This document shows, in pieces, positions 47,212 through 59,000 of a DNA stretch of 64,000 nucleotides. Source of the DNA: Amyloporia xantha (taxonomy: Eukaryota; Basidiomycota; Agaricomycetes; Polyporales; Adustoporiaceae); assembly GCA_036971615.1 (NCBI GenBank), contig JAYKKR010000001.1, positions 4,526,001-4,590,000 of the forward strand. Direction: 5' to 3'. The position numbers were made by a program, and so were the translations under genes. The notes beneath the pieces were generated by a model. That model made no database searches and was not told the origin of the DNA. It was given only the letters and a program-made list of their open reading frames with translations. Each line of letters starts with the position of its first letter. The first letter of the stretch is position 1.

Positions 47212-50200
47212 ATGGCCCCGAATCTGTTTGCTAACATTCGGTACCACCTTTCCGTGACTCTCCGCACGGAGCGACGCGCACAGCTCGCAGAAGTTCTCAA
47301 CGCATCAGGCGCAAAACCCGTTCCACTCGACGACCTAGAACTAACCCATTTCATCACAAACTCTCCGCCTTCAGATGATTCCATTGAAGTCGTTCCTGAC
47401 AAGGCACAGCTCGTCACGCCTACCTGGGTTGAGCGATCTCGCGTCATCGGTACGCCCCAGGCTCCTGAATACTACTCACCCGACCCCGCGCTGCTCTTCT
47501 CCGGCGTAACAGCGACCGCAACAGACCTTTCACCGCGCGATCTTGAGCTTCTAGCCGCTGCGATCACCGCTCTCGGTGGCCAGTGGCGCGACGCGCTCAC
47601 TCGCGACGTGACCCACGTCTTTGCGCTCTCGACCGGCAGTCAGAAGTACGAGACCGCGATGTACTACCGCGAGAAGACGGGGATGATTGTGCTCGTGCCG
47701 CATTGGTTTGAGGATACTATCCGCCTCGGCATTAAGGGGCTGCCGACACAAGAGTACGAGTGGCCCGAACCCGCCGTGTTCAAGGGCCCGTTCAACGCCG
47801 AGGAACAGAAGGAGGCGGACATGCAGAAGAGCTACAAGATCTCAAGCGAGAAGAAGGCGTACTTCGACACGGTCCTTGCGTCATCTAACGATCTGCCGTT
47901 TACGCGCGCGCCACCTCGCAATGTGTGGAATGGCCTGAAGGTCCTGCTCAGTGCATCGCTAGATCTCTCTGACAGCCAGAGAGATGCACATGAAGAGGAT
48001 ATTCGACGGGAGGGCGGGATTGTTGTCGAGCTGGAGACAGCCAAGTCCGGCTCACCCAGGGAGATTGTGAAGGAAGAGGCGGAGAAGGTCGCGGAGGCAG
48101 ATGTTCTCGTGACGAGGTTTCGAGCGGGAAAAGCGTTTGTCGAGGTATGTGGTAGCGCATCGTACCATTTGTTCTAATTGTTTACCATCAAGTGTAGGCA
48201 TTCCGCGCGAAGAAGACGATCGGCAGCCTGGCGTGGCTCTGGTATGTCCGTGCGTCAGGAACACTCTCTCGCCCTACCGACCACCTCTTGCATTTCCCTA
48301 TACCCAAGAAACCGATCGAAAGTTTCTCATCTCATGTGCGTCATCGCTGCTGTACTTCACGGTTCTGAACTTGAACCCCTTATGTTAGGTCATCACGATC
48401 ACTAACTATACCGGCAAACATCGTGACTACCTAAAAAAGCTCATATCCACCCTGGGTGCTGAATTCACGCCAAGCATGACTAGCAGGAACACCGTGGTCA
48501 TCGCTGCGTAGTATGTCTATTCTCTTCTCTCCTCAAGGTCACTTGCGCTCATCATAACCTCCTTCAGCATCTCGGGCATCAAGACCGAGAAAGCTGTCTC
48601 GTGGTCAATCCCCGTCGTCAACCACCGGTGGCTTGAAGAAAGCTTTGCCCAATGGCGCGCCCTGACGCCAGCCCAAGAGCGATACATCATCTATCCCCCC
48701 GCGTCGACTTCAGTCAGCTCCTTGCCGATCCAGAACTCGGCGGGCGGGTCGAGTTGGAAGTCGGTGAGCTCGCAGAGCTGGAAGCCGAAGACGAGTTTGA
48801 CGACGCGCCGCTCCGTCCGCCCAGGAGTGCGTCCGGGCCTGTGGGGACGGCAAACAGCGCACAAGAGGTGGAGGAAGAGATTGGGGATGTGAGTGTGGGT
48901 GGGTATCTTGAGATGGAGATGGAGATGAGGATCGACGACGATGACGAGGACCAGGAGAGTGAGGATGCGGACAAGATGGACGTCGACGACGCAGTACGGC
49001 GGAAGAAATCGAAGAAGTCGAAGAGTGAGAAGCCGAAAAGTGCGCGGGCGACAAAGGTAGTAAAGGCGGAGGTACGCAACCGTGATGATAGTGACGACGA
49101 TGCTATTCGGAAGCGTGCAACAGCGTCGCGGTCGCCTGCGAAGCGTAGTCGCGACCTCGTCAGGCAGGCCGGCCGACGTGTGTCCGAGGTCAAGCCTGCT
49201 CTCGTTTCCGAGCCTGAGTCACAAGACGAGGACGTAGCGAAACTTCCGTCGCCAAGCAAGGTTAAGGCTATGAAGGGGAAGCAACCTCAGAAAGAGCCTC
49301 AAGCAGAACCAGTAACGCCTCGCACGCGCAAGCTACCACAGCCCCCATCGGATGACGAAGATGAAGATGAGGACCAAATGGATGTCGACCTGGAACCCAA
49401 TCCACCGCCACGCGCCACGAAGGGGGGCAAGCCAAGTCTACAGGTCAAAAAGAACACCAGTAAACCTCGTAAAGCCGTCGAGCGGGAGGACACTGAGGAT
49501 GATCTGGAAAGCGAAGATGAGGACGACGTACAGCCTAAGCGGCCATCCCGGGAGTATGCCAAAACTTCACGTTCCACCGTTTCTGCCTCGGTCGAGCCGT
49601 CTGCACCGGTCTCACCTGCAAAGAGCACTCGCACCCCTAAGAAGCAGATGTCGGTTCTTCTTCCCACTGTGGCTGCTGTCTACTCTCCAAACAAAGCTGG
49701 CTCGTCTTCGCCGTCGAAGAAGGCTGCCAGGACGGAGTCTATTCGTGTACAAGCTGCCGAAGCACCCAAACAGTCTCCGAAAAAGGGGGACATACTTCTA
49801 GCTCGACAGCGAAACGTGATAAAGTGGAGAATCGCCGTGAGGCGAGGCCAGCGACCCCTCCAGCGAAAGCTGGTCGTGTTAGTACTGGCTCAGTGTACAC
49901 GGAATCTTTGGCCGAGTCCAGCAATATGGACACAAGTTCTTTGGCTTCTATGGCTTTGACGAGAACCCCATCGAGGCGGTCTGCGGCGAACAAAGCCACA
50001 CAGAGACTGCGGGACGAGATCATGCCTGACGTGCTCAACTTCCAGAGGGAGATGAAAAATAAGAACGTGCGTCCTGCGTGGGAGGACGAGAAGCCATCTG
50101 CGAAGGGCAAGGGGAAAGAGCGCCACGTAGACGATGTCTCCGAGACGAAGACATCGAAGGCAGAGAAGAGCAAGGGGAAGAAGAGGGCATCGGCCGCGCA

Positions 50201-51298
50201 CGAGGATGCTTCGGTTGTGGACGAAGATGAGCCCGAGCAAAAGCGGCCGCGCACGAATTCTACAAGTGCGAGGAAAAATAAGACGGCTGCGCCCAAGGGT
50301 CGTCAGCCGAAACAGGACCAAGAATCTTCGGAAGAAGAGGACAGTACAGGCACTCCAGAACCTAGATCACGGCATAAACCTTCGGGCGCAAGCAAAGGGG
50401 AAGCTGGAGCTCCCCACTCGAAGGCCAGGTATGCCTGAAAGCCTCCACTGTATATAATCGATATAATCGCTGACTCTCTGGCCAGTACTGTGGGACAACC
50501 GAGTCGTAGCCATACGAAAACCATCAGAATCATGACTACTCAGGTCACCATCTCGGATGATGTGACAAGGGTGCGTGCGCCGTGTGGACCTCGGAATGAC
50601 TGTTTTTGATAGCTCGGCTCACACAGGTTCTGACCAAGATGGGGGTTAAAGTGGCGACGAAGCCATCCGAATGCACCCACCTTGTCGCGAAGAGCCTCGT
50701 GCGTACGGAGAAGTTCCTCTGCGCCATGGCCGTCGCGCCGTTCATTGTCAGCGAGAAATGGATTTTGTCGTCGGCTGCGGCCAAGCAATTGCTTCGTGAG
50801 TTTTAGTCCTTGTTAGAGCCGCATATGTCCACTCAAATGTCTGTATTTGTAGCCGAAGAGCATTACGCACTGCAAGATCCCGAGAATGAGAAAAAATACG
50901 GCTTCCAGTTGTCAGACGCTCTCGGCCGAGCGAAGGCGAATGGTGGCAAGCTCTTCGCGGGGATGACATTCTATGTGACACCGAAGGTACCTGTCGACGC
51001 GAAGCTCTTGAAGAATGTCGTAACTGCAGGCGGTGGACAAGTAAGTTGGCCACTCAATCCTCCTTTGTACTCTACTGACTTTCCATCTGAACAGCTGCTT
51101 GCGCAAACGCCAACGGTCCGGATTCTGAACGGAAATGAGAACCGCTTTGTTATCTCGTCACAGGCCGATATTTCGATCTGGCGGCCTTTGGCACACCAAG
51201 GGTATCCTATTTATAACCAGGAGCTCATCCTGACGGGCGCACTCAGGCAAGAATTGGACTGGGACAATTCAGCCAACAAGGTGTCCACCTCATCTTGA
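47212..51298 (+). CDS. multi-BRCT DNA-damage protein, Brc1/Rtt107 type
   Basis: A nuclear scaffold of about 1230 residues that in yeasts binds phosphorylated H2A and supports replication-fork repair. Exons: 47212-48144, 48198-48335, 48389-48510, 48568-50428, 50486-50570, 50627-50795, 50853-51040 and 51095-51298. N-terminal BRCT repeats begin at MAPNLFANIRYHLS and include LVTPTWVERSRV and VPHWFEDTIRLG. Further repeats carry VITITNYTGKHRDYLKKL and IPVVNHRWLEESF. A long Lys/Glu/Ser linker precedes the C-terminal pair (ECTHLVAKSLVRTEKFL; LFAGMTFYVTPKV). Frame breaks occur twice. In the C run at 48695-48700 one C seems missing, since YIIYPP must continue into RVDFSQLL. Near 49783-49793, in an A5G5 tract, either a missing base or a 65-nt intron is possible. 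Adding one base at both places makes the exon sum divisible by three. Confidence 0.88.
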
Positions 51299-51564
51299 AA
51301 TTCTGAATGGGTGTCTTATTTTGCTGTGGATTTATAACATACATACGTCTTTGGATTGTTGTTGGGGAGCATGGTGCTCTTTTTATTTCTCTACTGTAAC
51401 TATCATATGTACTTCTGTGGATAGCAGCGCTTGCAATTCTCTAATAACGTGCAACCAAAATCTACGATGGAAATGATTATTCTAGATGTTGCGAGGGGTA
51501 TATCATCGGTATATACTTTGGGACGTCGTCTCCCGAAGCACTGCGTCGCGCCTTCATCGTTCAC

Positions 51565-52651
51565 CTACACGTTCGGTTCTACTGCGGCGAGCTCTGAAAC
51601 GTCTATGGTGTCAGAAACTTTGGCCACCAGATTCTCGGCCATCCGCGCATCTTTGGCGTTGACCGCACTGAGGTAGGCATCTGATAGTGAAATCCCCATT
51701 GAATAGTAGTTCAAATTCGAGTAGACTGAGGGAACGTACTCCAGAACAAGGCCACGACACCGATGGTGAAGAAACGGAGGTGGGGCGGAACGTAGGCGAA
51801 GTTGATCACCTGGGTGGGGACGAAGACACACCTGAAAGAGCGACTCTGAGCGAACAAGTCTCCAACGACCGTGAGCGACTTACCAGTTCCTAAGCAATGT
51901 CGGAACGTAGGACTAGATGAGGTGATCCATATCATATCAGGACTAGATGGCATTCATTGCAAACAAAATATCGCTACCTTGGTGATGCGTTCTTTGGCAT
52001 CCGAAATGCTCTTTCCTTCTAGCAGTGTCATGGATCCGAAGAAAAATCCGATGACACCTGTAATGAACAGGATCATCAGAATCAGGCCCAACAGTGTCCA
52101 CGAGCATACTAAATACCTGGCGTGAAGACCGCTTGGTCTAGGTATACCTATGCGGTCATAAATTTCTTTCCGTGGCGAAAATGAGGACCACGTACCTTAT
52201 ATGCGACAGCCTTCACAGGAGATGAGAACTGTATCCTGTTCAGGACTTGCAACCATTTTGTGAGGAAGAGGACCGAAGAGGCAGCCTGATACAGGAGTGC
52301 ATTAATGCCAATATGTGATACGCGCGAAGACAACATGTGCGTACCTCCGTAGAATGCCGTACGGGCCGTGCGAATGAACTACACGTAGGATGTATCCGTC
52401 AGTAGTGCTCCGGCAGGTATAAAGCTCGATAGGCAATCACATCATGGTCTGTGCCCTTCTTCTCAAATGCTTGCTGAGCGATTACATCGCCCACTCCGAA
52501 CATGAAGCCAGATGCGGCGCATTGGGTGAGCATCGGCCTGCGGATCAGGGAAGCACTACAAGATAAATTAATATCCACATGCAAATGACGGGCTCTCAAC
52601 CAGAAATCATATAGATGACACGCACTTGAATGCTGCTAGGAAAGATGCCAT
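51565..52651 (-). CDS. SYM1: Mpv17/PMP22 family membrane protein (Sym1)
   Basis: An inner mitochondrial or peroxisomal four-helix membrane protein. Yeast Sym1 is needed for growth on ethanol at high temperature. Nine exons on the minus strand: 52626-52651, 52441-52555, 52345-52378, 52196-52285, 52117-52147, 51978-52057, 51884-51912, 51740-51831 and 51565-51680. Family motifs in order are ASLIRRPMLTQC, FGVGDVIAQQ, TAFYGGCLFGP, TKWLQVLNRIQF, VYLDQAV, AKERITKSYVPTLLRNW and FVPTQVINFAYVPPHLRF, ending NAYLSAVNA. One excess base lies in exon 4 near 52262-52270, where GGCLFGP and TKWLQVLNR are in different frames with no room for an intron. The other eight exons join perfectly. Exons of 26-34 nt make this the most finely split gene here. 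Confidence 0.9.
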
Positions 52652-53170
52652 GTTTCAACGATAATCTAAGGAAACGCTTAGGTTGTCTATCAGGATCCCT
52701 CCAACGCCAAAATTGAACCCAGGCGAGGACACGATTGCAAGATGAGAGTGGGAGAGAACCCGTTGGCGGGTGGGCAAAAAAGCGGGCGGATCATAATTTA
52801 TATGTAGAGCGGCTGTTGGCAGCTGTGTAAGACCATTCTAACCACTGAAACACGACGTGCGTCCCTCGGACCGCACGCGCCGGTGATCATGGGGCCCCGC
52901 GTCCGCGAGCATGCGAAGCCCTGCGCAATTTATTAGGCGGACCTCGAGCTAATCCGAGCCTAGCACGGCGCATGCCCTGAACGCGCTTGAGGACAGGATT
53001 CTAAATTGATTCGAAGCTACTGATACCGGTGGAAAGCCATTGTACATTGCAAACTGCAGCAAGAGAATACGAAGAATATATATAAATAAAGGCTGCCAAT
53101 CTCGGCCGGGCGCCAGGACATATGCAGGATCCACAAAAGATATTCGAATGAAGCGAAGAGGCCGCGGCTG
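52652..53170. other. intergenic, Sym1 promoter and Vti1 3' region
   Basis: No coding signal. An AT-rich TTTATATG element lies near 52798 on the + strand. Nothing else stands out. Confidence 0.45.
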
Positions 53171-54111
53171 TCACCGCCAGAGTTTCGCCCAGAGAATAAT
53201 GAGAATTAATACGATTAACACGAGTATTATCGCGCCGGTGACCACGCGCTGCTGATACATGCTGTATCATATCCAACTGTCAGATAAACGGTGAAAACAG
53301 CCAAAATGAACGATGGCGGCACCCACCGTCTGATCATCTTCTTTAAAGTACCCGAGGCCCGGTCGATTGAGGTATCAGCACGCTGGAGCTGTTCGCCATT
53401 CATTCCAATCAGTTGGAGTAAGCGAGCGTACAACAACAAAACTAACCGTGTCTCGCGCGTTCTGGATTTGTTCCCTTTGCACCCGTAGGCTCCGCAGAAT
53501 ATCAGAACCCTGCTCCTCCGTCTCGAGCGCAATCCGTTGACTGTCCTGCAACCGACGCGACCCATCTTCCAATATCGAGGTACCCGCGAGCAGCCGTGTT
53601 CTGTCCGTGGAAGAGCCGTATGGGTCGTCTGACAGCGAGCCGCCGAGTTCAGGACGAGTCCCCGAACCGAGGAGGTCCGCTCTCGAGAACTGGGCATGGA
53701 GATCCTTGGAGAGCTTCTTGTATCTCTGCAGTTCCGTCTTGGCAGATTTGATGCGAGCTTGATAGGAGGGCTTTATGGATTGTGGAATGCCCTGAATCTC
53801 TATTTCCATCTGAGAGACCTATAGTGAAGGGGCAGCGCGTCTAGAGTCGAGGCATGGCATACTTGATACACGACATACCATTTCGTCCGCCTCGTCTAGC
53901 TCCATCTCAACCCTGCGAAGAGCCGCCTTACGCTGCTCTGCATTGTGCGACAAGTCCACGTCGGTCTTGACTCGCAGACGAAGCACAGCACATGAAACGC
54001 ACCCGATTGTTCCCCTTTCGCATCTCCGTCTACTTTTTCACGGATGCTCTGTATGATTTGTTTGAAGTCTTGTTCGTACGAGTCGAACAGCACCGTTGGC
54101 GAGTTGTCCAT
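53171..54111 (-). CDS. VTI1: Vti1-type Qb-SNARE
   Basis: A tail-anchored membrane-fusion protein (230 residues) acting in Golgi-endosome-vacuole traffic. Exons on the minus strand: 54003-54111, 53879-53937, 53447-53818, 53327-53388 and 53171-53261, summing to 231 codons. The N-terminal helical domain begins LFDSYEQDFKQIIQSIREKV and includes RRVEMELDEADEMVSQMEIEI. The SNARE helix runs from about residue 130 (LQDSQRIALETEEQGSDIL) through DTLQRADTSIDRASGTLKKM. A single C-terminal transmembrane helix (VVTGAIILVLIVLILIILWA) ends the protein, leaving a few basic residues in the lumen. The last intron must end at 53262, since the earlier acceptor leads to an in-frame TGA. It is divergent from the prefoldin gene. 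Confidence 0.94.
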
Positions 54112-54273
54112 GGTCGTCCAGCGTCCAGTCGAGAGTTGGCAGAGGGAGCTACGACTGCTGCGCCGTGAGAGACGCAACCGTCAGGGACGCGCCCTGTTTG
54201 TGCGTATTTGGTCATCGGCGGTACAGTCGCTTGATCGAGAACGGGGCGGGCCATCCTGAAGTCTTGTACGAGC
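54112..54273. promoter_or_regulatory. 162-bp bidirectional promoter (VTI1 / prefoldin 6)
   Basis: Only 162 bp separate the two divergent start codons, so both 5' leaders and promoters must overlap here. No TATA box is visible. Co-regulation is an inference from distance. Confidence 0.55.
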
Positions 54274-54879
54274 ATGTCTGTAGCTCTGCAAAGCCGTCTA
54301 CAGGAAGCGACGAGCGAATACCAAAAAACACAGAATGATATCTCGAACGTGGTCGAGGCTCGTCAGCGGCTGGATGCTCAGCTCTCGGAGAACGAGTTGG
54401 TGAAGAAGGTATGTTTGCATCGATACTCGGTTTGTAGAACTTTTGCATGACATCGACTACAAGGAATTTGCCCAATTGACGGCATCGAATACGGTGTACA
54501 AGATGATTGGGCCTGTCCTTGTCCAGCAAGATCAGGCAGAGGCCAAGAGCAACGTAGAAACACGGCTCGAGTTCATCCGCGGAGAAATGTGCGTGATTAT
54601 GCATGCATCTTATAACACGGTACCCACCTGATGCATCGTGCAGTAAGCGGGTCGAGGCACAGTTGAAAGAACTCGACGAAAAATCAGAGAAGAAAAAGGC
54701 AGAGGTGAGTGGTCTGGTTCATTAGTCCTCTCTTCGCTTCAAGGCGGTCGGTTGTGTGATGGGGAGGACCGCTCAATCCACTAAAATCACTGACATCCAT
54801 ACCCTTCTAGCTTGTCAGCTTCCAGGCTGCACTCCAAGAGCAGGCCAAAACATCGTCGCAGCCTGCTATTGCCGCATGA
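54274..54879 (+). CDS. YKE2: prefoldin subunit 6
   Basis: A beta-type prefoldin subunit (129 residues) of the hexameric chaperone that delivers actin and tubulin to the CCT chaperonin. Exons: 54274-54408, 54464-54588, 54644-54704 and 54811-54879. It begins with a helix (LQSRLQEATSEYQKTQNDI), continues with RQRLDAQLSENELVKKEF, then the central hairpin VYKMIGPVLVQQDQAEAK and the second helix NVETRLEFIRGEIKRVEAQL. This is the standard coiled-coil/beta-hairpin/coiled-coil plan of the family. For the first intron the acceptor at 54463 rather than 54437 was taken because it restores KKEFAQL. Confidence 0.94.
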
Positions 54880-55093
54880 GGAAGGAATCTGTAAGAGACT
54901 CTACCGAGCACTGTACATCCCATATACCCACGTCCACCCTGTACTGTCCCGGATTCATTATTAGCCTGTCATGCGAGAATTAATGTATAGTATGTCGGGA
55001 GCCAGGCATATGAGTGTTGCGCGCCGAGTCGAAGACGTCGCCGCTGCCTTTGCGATTGCGTGTAATGAGGTCGGGCTCTATTGTCGTGCATGT

Positions 55094-55601
55094 CTATAAC
55101 CCTCCATTCGCGCTCGAGGGCCGACTCTGCGAATGTTCCGCTCCACCAGCCGAGGACAGGTTTGAGGACATGGCGCTCGCAGCCTGTGCCATACGTGCAT
55201 GCATCTCGTCCCGCTCGGTTTCTGGACTTTTAAGCACCTTCTCCAAAGCGAACCGTTTGCGCGCGGATACGGGTGGACAATTCCGGATCAGGACGGTGTC
55301 TCCCTGTCGCAATTCTGATACGTCGGAGGTGAGCTTGCAGAATTTAGGCAGGGAGAATGAGTCGGGCGATGGGTCACGCACGGTTGCTTTCATCATGTGT
55401 GAGGAACTTTTTGCTCCTTTCCAGCCTCTGGAAAGGAGACCGAATGCATCAGGGTCGAGTTCATAGCACGCAAGACATCCAGCATAGACAGCATACCTTA
55501 CCGGTCCGTGGATGTGTGACCCATCTGGAGACAGTCACGGTGGCTGTCTTGTTCATGAAGCCCACTTTGGTGACAAGCCCTGTGAAAGCCATTGGAGGCA
55601 T
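55094..55601 (-). CDS. MRPS17: mitochondrial small-subunit ribosomal protein uS17m
   Basis: A component of the mitochondrial ribosome (123 residues). Exons on the minus strand: 55497-55601, 55382-55427 and 55094-55314. The OB-fold begins FTGLVTKVGFMNKTATVTV with RWVTHPRTGK and KFLTHDESN, and continues after the second intron with LRQGDTVLIRNCPPVSARKRF, the S17 signature. A C-terminal extension of about 50 residues, including ERDEMHARMAQAAS and a Ser/Ala-rich end, is typical for the mitochondrial form. The ATG at 55601 was chosen because MPPMAFTG is the usual fungal start; in-frame codons extend upstream without resemblance. It converges with the prefoldin gene, 214 bp apart. Confidence 0.92.
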
Positions 55602-56051
55602 CTTGACGGCAAAGAGGGAGACTCGAGAGTTGACGGAACGTAAGTACGCTGGAAACAGCGGGCACTGGGAAAAGGTGGGCTTACGTAACACAGGCCCGCG
55701 GTTTCCAATTAAGGATAGTTGATCGGCCTGTTCTGCGTTGGGCGCTCGCAGCGCCGGACGTTGAGGTCCTCGAAGACCTCCTGCTCGCTGTCGCACACAG
55801 TGTCCTCGGTGTCATCTACACCATATCCGCTCCTTTCTTCGTCGTTGACTCCGGACTTCTCTGCCACCGCCGCCTTTGTGTCTAGCTTTACTTAATTGCC
55901 AGCGGCACTGTTAGCAGTTGGCTGCTTCCGACTGCCGTACTGAGCTTATCGTTGTTTTTCTTGGCAGTCTCATTCCAACACGCTGCAGTTCGTCTCTTCG
56001 TGCTGTATAATTGAACTTGGCTGTTCTCCTCAAGACCCAGAATTTTGCCCC
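55602..56051. other. divergent spacer (MRPS17 / TBC gene)
   Basis: It holds the promoters of the two divergent genes. No TATA box or repeat was recognised. Confidence 0.5.
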
Positions 56052-59000
56052 ATGGACGCGACCGAATTGGGTCGCTGGACTCGTTTTGCCGCTAAAGGTG
56101 GCATTGGAAAATGCACTGCTTTGCAAGACTGTATAGCAGAAGAGCCTGAGGACCTGATGTTTATGAAGGTATGACATGCTGCACCTCGTCCTTCATATAA
56201 CTCTTCCTGATCGTCGCGTGGACTACTCAGGATGATGAAATCACGGTCTTGATGCAGTTAACGGACCAGGAAGACACCTACTTGGTGCGAACGTCCTCAA
56301 TTTATTGGAGTCTGTTTTGAGACCTTACTCTTGCCTTTAGGGCTACTGCGAAGGTGTCGTGGGTCGTTTCCATGGACCCTCCGTACGTTTTCACGCTCGC
56401 CTCAAGAAACCCGTGATGGCCAAACGCGCGTCCGCTCACCGCTCCACCTCTGCCTCGTCTCCATCCCGGAGCCGTCCTTCCTCGTCGCAAAGTGCACTGA
56501 CCGTCTCCGCGCGTGATACTGCATCTCCTTATGTAGGATCCGCTCATCTTTCACCAGCTCCTACCCGTGCATCCAGTCCCAGGATGTCATATAGTTTTTC
56601 TAACTCATCGTCTGTGGTGACTGAAGCTTCGAGCGAGGGCGTGCTTTCTGAAGCGTCCTCTACTGTTCCTGAACGCGCCCTGTCAGCTTCACCCATGCAG
56701 GATGATGGATTCCATTCGCGCAGCGCAAGCAACTTTTCGATTTCGAAGGCTCTGGAGTCTGTTTCTCTAGATCCTGCAGACTACGGCGAGGGTAACATTG
56801 AGGTCACCGGGAGCGCGCTGCATGGATCACCTATCGGACATGTTGGAGTATCTGCACTGGAGCTACGCCATAACAATTACAATCCACTGAGTCAACCTTT
56901 GGTAAGCCCATTGAATATACGAAAACAGCCAGGAACACCGAAGCCTGTGGAAACTGTACTGGTGGATGATCAGCAACAGACGGGTCCTCGGGAGGACGCG
57001 CGCCAGTCTCTATCGTTCGACACCGAGGACAGCTCGCGAATCTCCATCGCCATGTCGGATGGAATAGCTGGGATTGGTCTTTCTCTTCTACAGGGCTTCG
57101 TTGGTGGTGCTGGTGATGACGGTGCCTCCATGCTAAGCTCACGCAGCAGCACGAACACCCCGCAACTAGATGACGATGGCCATATGAGTGTGCCCGGCTC
57201 GCCCGAATCAACTGTGGAAGGTCATGCAGCTCCGGTGGCCTCGACTGCTCTATCCGATGCGATTTCTGAATCGCAGTACTCGGGGAATTCTGGGTCTCCT
57301 CAGAGCAGTCGGCGTTCGCTGGCTGACTTTGCGCCGCCTGCGCCTCCGTATGCACGCGACTCGGCTCGCATGTCTCGGAGCTCCATGCACCCTTCGGTAA
57401 CTGACTCCGAGTTCGGAGGCTCAGATTGGGAGGGCGCATCGGATATCTATGATAATTACCGGTATTCTCGCTTCTCTGTGGCATCCAAGATGTCTGGTAT
57501 GTCGCAAGGCTCCTTGCCTCTGATTGGATCAAGTTCAGACATACCCCCTGTACCGGTGGAACCTCAGAGCCCAGGACTCCGCGTGGACTTTAGAGCATCA
57601 GGTAACAGCTTGGAGCCACCGAAGAATGGGAATCAGTCGTCACCGGGTGCTGGGACATCTCCTACAGATGCTGCAAATATGGGCGATACTCAGCGCTCCT
57701 CACAGCGTTCGCCCTTGGCGGATGTCTCCGATCGGATAATGAAAGATAGACCATCCCCTCTCGAACTTGTCGGTGGTCGGGCTTCACCACTACTGCACGC
57801 TGCGTTTGGCTCCCCACAAGGTCCCACCACACCTCTGTCGATGAATTCATTTGTGTCTCCTGCCCCACCCTCTCCCAATGGCAGCGCGTCTTTACCGAGT
57901 GGGGCGTCTTCATCGACAAGTTTTAGGATGCAGCAGGAGCGAGGGTTACATCCTTCCAGCCCTATTATCCGACCCAGCAGGGAGTCGTTCGTACGGGTGA
58001 GTGTTCCAGAACCGCTCTCTGGACATGACATTGTCATCGAGGACGATGAAAGCAATTCGCCTGGAATCGTCTCGCCTGTCGAATCATCCACATCGCCGTC
58101 GGCAGACTCAGGGTCGTTTGGGATGTCGCAGGATCAGATGATGCCGTCCCCGCATGAACTTGCACCTCCTCCGTATACATCGATGTCTCCTACTGCTACG
58201 TCATCACCCTCCGTCAGGTTTGGCACAGTATACAAATAGCTCTACTCCGATACCTCGACCTGCCAATGCTCGTGGCCCTCCTGCGGACCCCGCCAACCGA
58301 CAGAGTCTCTTCCAACCGCATCCCCATGCGCCTAAACCTACCCAAACGCCCGTTGGCCCTATGTATGGCCGTCAACCTTTTGGGGCTCCGGGGCCAAATC
58401 CCCATCAAGTAGGACCTACGCATGGATCCGCTATGCAGACACTCAGTATGGCGGTCGCATTGAGCCACAGCAGACGTACTACCATTTATGCTCGCTTTGA
58501 GTATGACCTTGCTAGTTCAACTGGACCTGTGCCGATTTCTTTTTCCCTGGAGCCGCCGATGAATATTCCCGCGAACAGACCTGGATCTACAAAACCTCAA
58601 GCCGTTGCATCTAGGTCGAACTCTCCTGCGGCGTTTGGCAACGGACTTGGCAACGGACATGTAACTTCAGCACAGACACAAAAACCTACAGATGAAGACC
58701 ATGCTTTTATTGGCCATGATACGACTAGCAAAGTCATTCCAAGGTCGAACTTCGTTCCGCAGACTCCAGGACAGAGGCCGAGGTCGAGATCCTTTTCAGG
58801 GTTTGATACTAGATCTACGGACGCACTACCGTTTGAAGGGAAAAGGTAAATTTCTTTTACTGTGCGATAGACATGTTCTCAATCCCGATTTAGCACTACA
58901 GACGATAATGTAATTGTGACACCTGGGTCTCTTCCAATAGTGACCAAAAGGTCGAAATCCGCGTCTGCCACACCCGCGGCTGCCGTATCAGCTCTGCCGA

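Noticed and set aside
53262..53326. In-frame TGA before the Vti1 transmembrane segment
   Set aside because: It lies inside the intron when the acceptor directly before CATG is used.
54409..54463. Apparent frameshift or 29-nt intron in the prefoldin gene
   Set aside because: Using the later acceptor at 54463 gives a normal 55-nt intron and restores KKEFAQL, so no defect exists.
58846..58893. Frame conflict at the second large exon junction of the TBC gene
   Set aside because: The acceptor TAG at 58893 instead of CAG at 58900 keeps the frame, giving an ordinary 48-nt intron.
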